Positions 1-5,155 of a DNA stretch of 6,245 nucleotides are shown here, in pieces. The stretch's first letter is position 1. Every line of letters starts with the position of its first letter. Below the pieces are notes generated by a model, which was given only the letters and a program-made list of their open reading frames with translations, did no database searches and was not told the DNA's origin. Location of the stretch: NCBI GenBank assembly GCA_903876465.1, contig CAIRAF010000021.1:1-6245 (forward strand). The letters run 5' to 3'. A program made the translations under genes and the position numbers. The stretch is from an uncultured bacterium. Its GTDB lineage: Bacteria; Patescibacteriota; Minisyncoccia; Phycocordibacterales; PALSA-1337.

Positions 1-1
1 A

Positions 2-274
2 TCCAAATACACCTTCTACCGTACTCTCAAGGTTGGATCAACTGGTGCTGATGTTAAAGCACTACAGCAATTTCTAAATAATCACAGTATCTACGTTGCC
101 ACTTCAGGTACTGGTTCATACGGTAACGAAACAACTTATTATGGAAAAGCGACGGCTGCAGCAATATCACGATTCCAAGAGACTAATGCAAGTATGATTC
201 TTACTCCTATTGGACTAACGACTGGCACTGGTAACTTTGGATCAATGACAATGAAGGTGGTGAATGGAATGTAG
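2..274 (+). CDS. C-terminal end of a surface/cell-wall protein with a peptidoglycan-binding domain
   Basis: This is the 3' end of a gene that begins before the window. The last 90 codons are readable in one frame and end at TAG 272-274. The visible part matches the peptidoglycan_binding_1 fold (PF01471): an L-K-V-G-S-T-G-A-D-V-K-A-L-Q-Q-F-L opening, a loop with G-S-Y-G, then T-A-A-A-I-S-R-F-Q-E. The domain is known to bind cell-wall peptides non-covalently. In CPR genomes it commonly sits at the C-terminus of long secreted proteins, so the missing N-terminal part is likely a signal peptide plus extracellular or enzymatic domains; that is inference. After the domain comes an I-L-T-P-x-G-L-T-T-G-T-G-N-F-G tail. 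A strong hairpin terminator follows about 30 bases after the stop, so this is the last gene of its transcript. Confidence 0.85.
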   Translation, partial: SKYTFYRTLKVGSTGADVKALQQFLNNHSIYVATSGTGSYGNETTYYGKATAAAISRFQETNASMILTPIGLTTGTGNFGSMTMKVVNGM

Positions 275-304
275 ATAAGAACGGCTATCAATTGAGTAAT
301 AATA

Positions 305-337
305 AAATAAAAACACCCTCATAAGGTGTTTTTATTT
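305..337. terminator. Bidirectional hairpin terminator between convergent genes
   Basis: A perfect 13-bp inverted repeat pairs 305-317 with 325-337 around a 7-base loop (318-324). The GC core is CACC/GGTG, and it is flanked by an A-rich run on the left and a T-rich run on the right. Rightward transcripts therefore end in GGTG followed by a U tract, and leftward transcripts see the same. It lies between the stop of the peptidoglycan-binding protein (274) and the stop of the cysteine-rich mini-ORF (358), so it can serve both. Confidence 0.85.
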
Positions 338-357
338 CTAACAGAAGCACTAAAAAG

Positions 358-444
358 CTATTTTTTACCACTCTGGCACCCACATTTGCAGGTACCATCG
401 TCATTTTTATGTTCGTGGCTACATTCAGTGCATACTTTTGGCAT
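358..444 (-). CDS. 28-residue cysteine-rich mini-protein, putative metal binder
   Basis: The ORF starts at ATG 444-442 and stops at TAG 360-358, giving 28 residues. An in-frame TAA at 459-457 fixes the ATG as the only good start. The peptide carries five cysteines in 28 residues: C5-x2-C8, then C19-x-C21-x-C23. Histidines H10 and H12 and acidic residues D15 and D16 lie between, and the tail is K27-K28. Clustered C-x2-C and C-x-C-x-C pairs suggest a zinc-ribbon-like or metal-chelating fold. The function is unknown and I do not assign a family. No Shine-Dalgarno is visible in the AT-rich stretch before the ATG. It is separated from the membrane-protein operon upstream by the terminator at 561-601, so it needs its own promoter, which I could not locate with confidence. 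It converges on the preceding gene at the 305-337 hairpin. The cysteine density and clean terminator favour a real gene, but an ORF this short can occur by chance. Confidence 0.55.
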   Translation of the reverse strand: MPKVCTECSHEHKNDDGTCKCGCQSGKK

Positions 445-471
445 TATATTTGTATATTAATGTTAATAAAA

Positions 472-542
472 GCACCGACCTTTTCTCGATATACGAGCTA
501 CGATATGCCGTGGGTGCAAGGGAAGTATTACGCATTTTGCAC
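472..542 (-). other. Competing inverted repeats in the putative leader of the cysteine-rich mini-ORF
   Basis: About 120 non-coding bases lie upstream of the 28-residue ORF. Read on the minus strand, a 6-bp stem can form between 542-537 and 519-514 (GTGCAA/TTGCAC). A different 5-bp stem can form between 517-513 and 476-472 (GCACC/GGTGC), followed by TTTT. The second would enclose a small CTCG/CGAG hairpin (497-494 with 488-485). The two larger stems share bases 514-517, so they exclude each other, as in attenuator or riboswitch switches. The stems are short and the terminator-like one has a long loop, so this may be chance. Confidence 0.2.
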
Positions 543-560
543 TTACAGCCTACTTAATTA

Positions 561-601
561 AATAAATAAAAAAAGCGCGCTGACATATTAGCCAGCGCGC
601 T
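561..601 (-). terminator. Strong intrinsic terminator of the membrane-protein operon
   Basis: A 9-bp GC-rich inverted repeat (AGCGCGCTG at 574-582 with CAGCGCGCT at 593-601) encloses a 10-base loop. On the minus strand it is followed by a T-rich tract complementary to the A run at 561-573. It starts 20 bases after the stop of the 76-residue gene and closes the transcript from the promoter at 1618-1647. Confidence 0.9.
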
Positions 602-620
602 CGAATTAAATTGAGTGTCA

Positions 621-851
621 CTATTTTTCGTTGTCCTCAATCCGGATCATGTCTGTGTGCCTTATACGAAAGATTCCACAAAGGATACCAAGCGTAGCAA
701 AGTACAGTCCAAGTCCGACCTCACCCTTGCAAGCTAACAACACAAATGCAATCAGTCCTGCGATTAAAGCGATGTAAGCGTCGATAGTGTCTTCGGTTTG
801 ACGTCGCTTTTCCTCCTTAGTCATCGGTCTGTATAGTTTCTTTTTTGCCAT
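621..851 (-). CDS. Small two-helix membrane protein, unknown function
   Basis: This 76-residue protein starts at ATG 851-849. I do not recognise a family. The N-terminus is strongly basic and charged (about residues 1-21, with M-A-K-K-K and E-E-K-R-R). Two hydrophobic segments follow, at roughly 25-41 and 45-62, separated by a short K-G-E turn. A charged tail (R-I-R-H, then E-D-N-E-K) ends the protein. By the positive-inside rule the basic N-terminus would be cytoplasmic, giving a helical hairpin with both ends inside. It lies 21 bases after the stop of the 218-residue membrane protein and 20 bases before a strong terminator, so it is the second and last gene of a two-gene operon. No Shine-Dalgarno is apparent, so translational coupling to the upstream gene is plausible. 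A shared role with the larger membrane protein is inferred from the arrangement only. Confidence 0.8.
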   Translation of the reverse strand: MAKKKLYRPMTKEEKRRQTEDTIDAYIALIAGLIAFVLLACKGEVGLGLYFATLGILCGIFRIRHTDMIRIEDNEK

Positions 852-872
852 AACATTTATAGATCAAGGTTT

Positions 873-1529
873 TCAAAGATAGAGATACCAGAGTAAACTG
901 GTAACCAACCAACTTGTTTCATTGGCGGACTCTGCCAAGAACAATGCTCGTACACCTTTTTCCCAATTGGACTTACGTCCTCCAAGGTAGAGGGTGACGA
1001 TTCGTGACAAGGCAGTAATGTTGCCTGCAATAATTGTCATAGTGGCGATACCGTGACCACTTCCGATATGGAATATGCAGTAGGCCATATACAAGTGAGG
1101 AACCACTCGGAATAGACCAACGAGCACACCACGAATAATCGGATCAGACAGATTTCGTTCATTGAATTTTCCCCAGATGACCACAGCAATTGCTGAAGCC
1201 ATGATGAGGTCAAAGATGAGCGAGTCTTGCCTAGTCCAGGCGCATTTCATGAACGTGATTGTCACCATAGGGATGAGCAACAAGACCCAGTTCACATAGA
1301 TGATCAATGCCTGTAGAGTCGAACGACTTTTTACCTTACGGTATGAGGCGATAGACATGAACAGGTTGAGACAAATGAAGATGAATGCACAGAGTAGCCA
1401 GTTGATGGTCACACCCTGAACATTAGTCAACATCCTGTGCATCTGGGGCACGGCGAAGTAATACGCCATTAGGACTTGGAAAGCGGCAAACACGTCGCTT
1501 CCCGTAATACGGAATGATTTCGTGTTCAC
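873..1529 (-). CDS. Multi-pass (about seven-helix) membrane protein, possibly PQ-loop-like
   Basis: This 218-residue integral membrane protein starts at GTG 1529-1527, with a well-placed AAAGGA Shine-Dalgarno. Hydrophobic segments lie at roughly 13-30, 43-62, 72-94, 104-119, 132-153, 160-182 and 195-217, giving about seven helices. Two halves look related. V27-P28-Q29 near the end of helix 1 is followed by G39-V-T, and V143-P144-H145 in helix 5 is followed by G158-H-G-I. A P-Q motif in helices 1 and 5 of a 3+1+3 arrangement is the pattern of PQ-loop/SWEET-type transporters, so a small-solute or lipid transporter is conceivable. The repeat is weak by eye and the second motif is P-H, so this stays a hypothesis. 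The last region contains W189-E-K and E200/E204. It is the first gene of an operon with the 76-residue protein, behind a near-consensus promoter and a leader of about 80 bases. Confidence 0.8.
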   Translation of the reverse strand: MNTKSFRITGSDVFAAFQVLMAYYFAVPQMHRMLTNVQGVTINWLLCAFIFICLNLFMSIASYRKVKSRSTLQALIIYVNWVLLLIPMVTITFMKCAWTRQDSLIFDLIMASAIAVVIWGKFNERNLSDPIIRGVLVGLFRVVPHLYMAYCIFHIGSGHGIATMTIIAGNITALSRIVTLYLGGRKSNWEKGVRALFLAESANETSWLVTSLLWYLYL

Positions 1530-1534
1530 AATTT

Positions 1535-1540
1535 TCCTTT
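1535..1540 (-). promoter_or_regulatory. Shine-Dalgarno site that fixes a GTG start
   Basis: On the minus strand AAAGGA ends five bases before the GTG at 1529-1527. It is the clearest ribosome-binding site in the window and supports the GTG as the true start of the 218-residue membrane protein. Most other genes here lack such a site. Confidence 0.7.
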
Positions 1541-1617
1541 CTCTTTGTGGTTTATGAGGTTTAAAAGGTTCTAAATTTTCAGGATTTGCAACAGAAGTGT
1601 CGTAAACCTTAAATCAT

Positions 1618-1647
1618 ATTATACACCATAAAAGTCATGTCTGTCAA
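1618..1647 (-). promoter_or_regulatory. Near-perfect sigma-70-type promoter for the membrane-protein operon
   Basis: On the minus strand the -35 box TTGACA (1647-1642) and the -10 box TATAAT (1623-1618) are both exact consensus, separated by 18 bases. Transcription should start near 1611. This leaves a leader of about 80 bases before the GTG at 1529. The leader contains one 7-bp inverted repeat (1557-1563 with 1603-1609), too widely spaced to assign a role. The promoter sits just past the hairpin that ends the tRNA transcript, so the operon has its own strong start. Confidence 0.9.
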
Positions 1648-1654
1648 TATACTA

Positions 1655-1680
1655 TAAAACCGCCATCATTGGCGGTTTTA
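1655..1680 (-). terminator. Hairpin terminator after tRNA-Ala
   Basis: A 10-bp perfect inverted repeat (TAAAACCGCC at 1655-1664 with GGCGGTTTTA at 1671-1680) encloses a 6-base loop. On the minus strand the stem ends in TTTTA and is followed by AT-rich sequence. It begins four bases after the 3' end of the tRNA and lies just before the next promoter, so it most likely ends the tRNA transcript. The U tract is short, so termination may be incomplete. Confidence 0.75.
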
Positions 1681-1684
1681 ATTG

Positions 1685-1757
1685 TGGACCCGAGAGGAAT
1701 CGAACCTCCGACCTTTGCTTTGCAAAAGCACTGCTCTACCAACTGAGCTACGGGCCC
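1685..1757 (-). tRNA. tRNA-Ala (anticodon UGC)
   Basis: A complete 73-base cloverleaf reads on the minus strand. The acceptor GGGCCCG pairs with CGGGTCC and includes the G3:U70 wobble pair that is the classic alanine identity element. The D arm is GCTC/GAGC. The anticodon loop TTTGCAA gives anticodon TGC, reading GCN Ala codons. The T arm is GGAGG/CCTCT with loop TTCGATT, and the discriminator base is A73. Base pair 27-43 is a G-A mismatch at the base of the anticodon stem. The 3' CCA is not encoded (the next bases are CAA), so the CCA-adding enzyme must supply it. It lies downstream of the histidine kinase gene and of a partial copy of its own 5' half, and is followed by a hairpin terminator. 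Confidence 0.97.
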
Positions 1758-1766
1758 ATCTACTTT

Positions 1767-1801
1767 GGCCCGCTGCAGTCTACCAAGACAGCTACGGGCC
1801 C
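1767..1801 (-). repeat. Degenerate tandem copy of the tRNA-Ala 5' half
   Basis: Nine bases upstream of the tRNA on the same strand, a 35-base segment begins with GGGCCCGTAGCT, identical to the first 12 bases of the tRNA. It differs at three positions (GTC instead of CAG), matches again over TTGGTAGA, then diverges. This is 20 of the first 23 bases identical. Its own end, CGGGCC, pairs with the GGCCCG near its start. The inner part can also pair (GTCT with AGAC around TGGT), so the whole piece can fold as a closed hairpin. There is no anticodon arm, T arm or TTC loop, so it cannot be a working tRNA. It may be a remnant of a tandem duplication, a recombination scar or a small structured RNA in the tRNA precursor. 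Confidence 0.8.
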
Positions 1802-1839
1802 GTGGCGTACACTTTAACACAATTAAATTAAATTACAAA

Positions 1840-3420
1840 TTACTCTTTCTTAAGAGAAAAACTAAAAGTGCTACCTTTACCCAAACCATCCGAAACAGCC
1901 CAAATATTGCCTCCGTGGCGAGCCATGATTTGTTTTGATAGATATAATCCAATACCAACACCTTCTGTATCTGTTAGTCGTGCACTGTGACCACGATAGA
2001 ACTTTGAGAATAGTTTCGGCAACTCTTCTTTTGCAATACCTATACCAGAATCGCTTACAGATAACGTAGTCTCTTTCTTATTTTGTTTAAGAGATATAGT
2101 AAGATTACCAGCAGCAGGAGTATAGTTTATAGCATTCTCAATAAGTGTCTGCATGACAAATTTGATACGTGATTCATCAAAATTGGCATATAAATCTGGG
2201 TCTATATTTTTTGTTATGTCTATATTTTTCCTTTTACAGAGCTCTCTATATGATTCGACCATTTCATCAATTTGTTTGGATATACAATGACTAGACATAG
2301 TATATTGGTACTCATTATTTTCTGTCTCTGAAATATTCATAAGCAAGCCAGTTAGTTCGACGAGCTTTTCATCAGCTTCTCTGATGTAGTCCAGTTGAAT
2401 CTTATCTTCTGCAGATAGATTACTATTCGATAGGTTTTCTGATGCCCACTTAATATGAGTGAGAGGTGTTCTGAAGGTATGAGTTACAGTTGTGATAAAT
2501 TCATATTTGAGAAGATCGCTTTCGCGAATTTTTCGCCATACACTCATGGAGATAGCGATAATTATTACTGAAATCAATAAGGGAATGGCCCATGAAGGGA
2601 ATGAAGGATTGAGGTCTTGGACAATACGATTAATATAATCAAACAATATGATGAATCCTCCAACTACCAATATACTAACTGTGTATTCAAAAGCTTGTTT
2701 AGCTATGATGCGAACATCAAAAAGCTCATACTTTAGTCCAGCATAAATAAATATTGACGCAAAGAAAGCCATAAAGACTCCACCCCAAATTGGATCAACA
2801 GGAATATTATAGACTAGAAAGTTTGGTATAAAACCAAGAATCGCAGCAGTAATGATTGCAAAGAAAAAATAAAGATATTTTTTTCGAATCTGAATCTCCG
2901 TGCTTTTGTAAAAATATTTTAATAATTCAATAAGCGCATAAGGAAAGCAGATTCCATAAAGAAAGGCCATGCGCGTCCAGTTCAATGCTCCTGGTACATA
3001 ATAATTTGTGAAATACATTTTTGGTACAGAAGGTAGTAGGAATAAGTCAGGATTTATTGAAAACCAAATAACAAAAAATAAACTGGTTATGTATAAAAAG
3101 GCAATCATATAGCGCTTTTCGTGAGCTTTATTGTTATAGGCAAGTATGGTGTGCGTGGTGAATGCTCCAATAAAGAATAGACTCATATTAAACATTAGAA
3201 CATTTCGAGAAACAGACGGATCGATAATATTTACTCCAAAAACATGCGATACAACAAATATCAAAATAGAGGTCATGGTCAATACCATGAGCGTGTTTGT
3301 TGTAGAACTTTTCGTATTAAAAATGATAAAGAGAATGACACTAATACACATGATAGCTGAAATACCAAAGATGATATTGTGCGCCAAAAGATGTATTTCC
3401 ATATGTATATATAATATCAT
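1840..3420 (-). CDS. Orphan membrane sensor histidine kinase (7TM-type sensor region, HisKA, HATPase_c)
   Basis: This 526-residue protein is complete. The N-terminal half is a multi-helix membrane sensor with hydrophobic segments at roughly 13-34, 44-62, 73-95, 103-123, 147-168, 182-204, 211-229, 245-262 and 277-295. It resembles the HisKA_7TM type, including a Y-E-L-F-D-V-R-I-I linker at 231-239. There is no PAS or HAMP domain. The dimerisation/phosphoacceptor H-box is at 308-325, with phosphoacceptor H314 in H-T-F-R-T-P-L. The usual acidic residue after the His is T315. The ATPase domain has the N-box around E428-N429, the G1 box D457-S-G-I-G-I, an F-box at F471-S-K-F and the G2 box G487-V-G-I-G-L, all intact. 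It should autophosphorylate at the inner membrane face and pass phosphate to a response regulator, but none is encoded here. The start is uncertain: ATG at 3420 or ATG at 3402 (residue 7), neither with a Shine-Dalgarno. It is divergent from the 52-residue membrane peptide across about 60 bases. The stop lies 38 bases before the tRNA fragment. Confidence 0.95.
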   Translation of the reverse strand: MILYIHMEIHLLAHNIIFGISAIMCISVILFIIFNTKSSTTNTLMVLTMTSILIFVVSHVFGVNIIDPSVSRNVLMFNMSLFFIGAFTTHTILAYNNKAHEKRYMIAFLYITSLFFVIWFSINPDLFLLPSVPKMYFTNYYVPGALNWTRMAFLYGICFPYALIELLKYFYKSTEIQIRKKYLYFFFAIITAAILGFIPNFLVYNIPVDPIWGGVFMAFFASIFIYAGLKYELFDVRIIAKQAFEYTVSILVVGGFIILFDYINRIVQDLNPSFPSWAIPLLISVIIIAISMSVWRKIRESDLLKYEFITTVTHTFRTPLTHIKWASENLSNSNLSAEDKIQLDYIREADEKLVELTGLLMNISETENNEYQYTMSSHCISKQIDEMVESYRELCKRKNIDITKNIDPDLYANFDESRIKFVMQTLIENAINYTPAAGNLTISLKQNKKETTLSVSDSGIGIAKEELPKLFSKFYRGHSARLTDTEGVGIGLYLSKQIMARHGGNIWAVSDGLGKGSTFSFSLKKE

Positions 3421-3440
3421 AATTTAATTCTGAAAAATGA

Positions 3441-3469
3441 TTGCATTGTGTATATAAATAGGCTAATAT
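3441..3469 (+). promoter_or_regulatory. Possible promoter for the 52-residue membrane peptide
   Basis: A weak -35 (TTGCAT at 3441-3446, three of six consensus bases) is followed after 17 bases by a -10 (TAATAT at 3464-3469). The predicted start near 3476 would leave a leader of only about eight bases before ATG 3484. An alternative -10, TATAAA, lies at 3453-3458. The region is the divergent intergenic stretch shared with the histidine kinase, whose own promoter I could not place. Confidence 0.4.
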
Positions 3470-3483
3470 TCCTCTCCCTTCAT

Positions 3484-3642
3484 ATGGATACATTTAAAGA
3501 ATTATTTTCAGTAATATTTGAATTTGGACGGAAATTCCTACATATTTTTCTATGGGCGCTAACGGGTGTTTTTATTTTGCCATGTGTTTTTGTTGCAAAT
3601 CACTTCTTTCCAGCATGGGTTAAGTGGGGTGAGGATTTTTAA
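3484..3642 (+). CDS. 52-residue single-helix membrane peptide, unknown function
   Basis: This small protein begins at ATG 3484, with M-D-T-F-K-E-L. A longer reading from GTG 3448 would add 12 residues but runs back through the likely promoter, so the ATG is preferred. The N-terminal 16 residues look like an amphipathic helix. One transmembrane helix spans about residues 18-40 (F-L-H-I-F-L-W-A-L-T-G-V-F-I-L-P). The tail is F-P-A-W-V-K-W-G-E-D-F, rich in aromatic residues. I recognise no family. It sits between the divergent histidine kinase and zwf, 39 bases before the zwf start. zwf appears to have its own promoter, so a shared operon is not required. No Shine-Dalgarno is seen. Confidence 0.65.
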   Translation: MDTFKELFSVIFEFGRKFLHIFLWALTGVFILPCVFVANHFFPAWVKWGEDF

Positions 3643-3645
3643 AAA

Positions 3646-3675
3646 TTAGCAAAATCTGGCACAGACGATTATAAT
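3646..3675 (+). promoter_or_regulatory. zwf promoter predicting a leaderless mRNA
   Basis: The -35 box TTAGCA (3646-3651, four of six consensus) and a perfect -10 box TATAAT (3670-3675) are separated by 18 bases. Only six bases separate the -10 box from the zwf ATG at 3682, so transcription is expected to begin at or next to the A of the start codon. There is no Shine-Dalgarno in this gap. Confidence 0.75.
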
Positions 3676-3681
3676 GGTCTT

Positions 3682-5100
3682 ATGGAACCTACCATTTTTA
3701 TTATTTTTGGCATTACTGGTGACTTGGCTTCGCGTAAGCTTTTACCAGCCCTTCTTGGTCTTTACGTAAAGAAAATGTTACCAAAGCGTTTTGCTGTTAT
3801 TGGTATTACACGTCGCTCATTTACACGTGAAGAGTTCCGTGAGTCGATTCGTTCACATATGAATATAAAGCAGGGTCAATTCAAAGAGGAGGATGTTAAA
3901 CATTTCCTTGACCATTTTTCATATGAACAGGGTATGTTTGATGATCAAAAGATGTATGTGAGCTTAGCCGCTTCTATTAAGGCTATTGATGATCGTTGGG
4001 GTCAATGTAGCAATAAACTTTTCCATTTATCTGTACCACCGACTCTATACGAAGGTATTTTAACCAATGTGGCACAATCAGAACTCAATAAGCCTTGTGC
4101 TGATGGAACTGGCTGGACACGTATTCTCATAGAAAAACCTTTTGGAAACGATACAAATACTGCACAGTCACTTGATAAGCTTTTGGGTAAACTTTTTGAT
4201 GAAGAGCAGATTTTCCGAATAGATCATTATTTGGCGAAGGAATCTTTACAGAATATTTTGGCCTTTCGTTTTGCAAACAATATGTTTGAACCGCTTTGGC
4301 ATCGACAGTATATAGACAAGGTGCACATTAAATTATTTGAAAAAGTGACTGTAGAAAACCGTGGACAGTTCTATGATGGTGTCGGCGCACTGAAAGATGT
4401 TGGTCAAAATCATATTTTAGCGATGCTGGCACTTATAGCTATGGACGAACCAAAGTCCTTTGAAGTTAATGATATTCGTCGTGAGCGTGCAAAAGCTTTG
4501 AGTAAACTTATTCCTATAACTCCACGAACATTTGAGAAGCATATAGTCCGTGGTCAGTATGATGGTTACATATCTGAACTTGGTGTTCGTCCGGAATCAA
4601 CAACTGAAACATATTTCCGTATTGAGGCTCACGTGAAGTCGCCTCGTTGGAAAGGCGTGCCATTCTATTTGGAAAGTGGTAAAGCCTTTGCAGAAGCTCG
4701 TACAGAGATTGATGTTTATTTCAAAAGCACATCATGTAAGCCTGCTAATGCCAAAGCTTTCCATGGTGATGATCCAAAGTGTATTGAGAAGCAAAATGTT
4801 TTAACGTTCAGAATTCAGCCAGATGAAGGTATAAAAGTCCGATTCTTTGTGAAGAAGCCTGGTGTCACGCTAATCACTGAACCAAAGGTGCTCAAGTTCC
4901 GTTATGCAGACACACTGGCGCATCCAGAGGCTCTTGGAGACTATGAACGTCTTATTCACGATGCTTTCGTCGGCGATCAAACACTTTTCGCTTCTACGGA
5001 TGAGATTATGGCTTCATGGAAGTTTGTTACGCCTATTCTAGAAAAATGGGGTGATTTACCTATGAAGAAGTATAAGAAAGGTACAGTGGAAATAGAATAG
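3682..5100 (+). CDS. zwf: Glucose-6-phosphate 1-dehydrogenase
   Basis: This 472-residue protein catalyses the first step of the oxidative pentose phosphate pathway, glucose-6-phosphate plus NADP+ to 6-phosphogluconolactone plus NADPH, in the cytoplasm. The N-terminal Rossmann domain starts at once with I-F-G-I-T-G-D-L-A-S-R-K (8-19), the dinucleotide loop. R44-R45 after the second strand fits NADP preference. E151-K-P-F-G is conserved. The substrate signature R179-I-D-H-Y-L-A-K-E contains D181, H182 and K186. The catalytic base His is H244 in G-A-L-K-D-V-G-Q-N-H. R290-G-Q-Y and the E306-S-T-T-E-T-Y region follow as expected. The usual R-T/C-G-K motif near the active site reads E331-S-G-K334, so the Lys is kept but the Arg is replaced by Glu. 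Length is slightly below the usual 480-500. No gnd or pgl neighbour is in view. The gene runs from a leaderless-type promoter and converges on the 86-residue gene. Confidence 0.97.
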   Translation: MEPTIFIIFGITGDLASRKLLPALLGLYVKKMLPKRFAVIGITRRSFTREEFRESIRSHMNIKQGQFKEEDVKHFLDHFSYEQGMFDDQKMYVSLAASIKAIDDRWGQCSNKLFHLSVPPTLYEGILTNVAQSELNKPCADGTGWTRILIEKPFGNDTNTAQSLDKLLGKLFDEEQIFRIDHYLAKESLQNILAFRFANNMFEPLWHRQYIDKVHIKLFEKVTVENRGQFYDGVGALKDVGQNHILAMLALIAMDEPKSFEVNDIRRERAKALSKLIPITPRTFEKHIVRGQYDGYISELGVRPESTTETYFRIEAHVKSPRWKGVPFYLESGKAFAEARTEIDVYFKSTSCKPANAKAFHGDDPKCIEKQNVLTFRIQPDEGIKVRFFVKKPGVTLITEPKVLKFRYADTLAHPEALGDYERLIHDAFVGDQTLFASTDEIMASWKFVTPILEKWGDLPMKKYKKGTVEIE

Positions 5101-5125
5101 CGAAATTTTGTATATAAATTTGTAT

Positions 5126-5152
5126 AAAAAAAGGTGCTGTGAAGCATCCTTT
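5126..5152 (-). terminator. Hairpin terminator between zwf and the convergent small gene
   Basis: AAAGGTGCT (5130-5138) pairs with AGCATCCTTT (5143-5152) as nine base pairs with one bulged T (5147), closed by a GTGA loop. On the minus strand it is followed by seven Ts, a good terminator for the 86-residue gene whose stop is at 5156. For zwf the hairpin is followed by only three Ts, so termination in that direction is weaker. Confidence 0.8.
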
Positions 5153-5155
5153 GTG

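Noticed and set aside
467..482. A minus-strand GGTCGGTGCTTTT string resembling the 3' end of a Cas9 tracrRNA
   Set aside because: Only a few bases match. There is no cas gene, no repeat array and no anti-repeat in the window, so the likeness is coincidental.
1767..1801. A second complete tRNA or a transcription terminator
   Set aside because: The segment lacks anticodon and T arms, so it is not a tRNA. There is no T run after the hairpin (the next bases are AAAGTAGAT), so it is not an intrinsic terminator.
3146..3427. A 93-codon plus-strand ORF inside the histidine kinase region
   Set aside because: It lies wholly opposite the N-terminal membrane region of a clear histidine kinase, which explains the open frame. 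It has no promoter, no ribosome-binding site and no recognisable domain.
3448..3483. A 12-residue N-terminal extension of the 52-residue membrane peptide from GTG 3448
   Set aside because: The extension would be encoded by the AT-rich divergent region that holds the candidate -10 boxes. The ATG at 3484 gives a more natural N-terminus.
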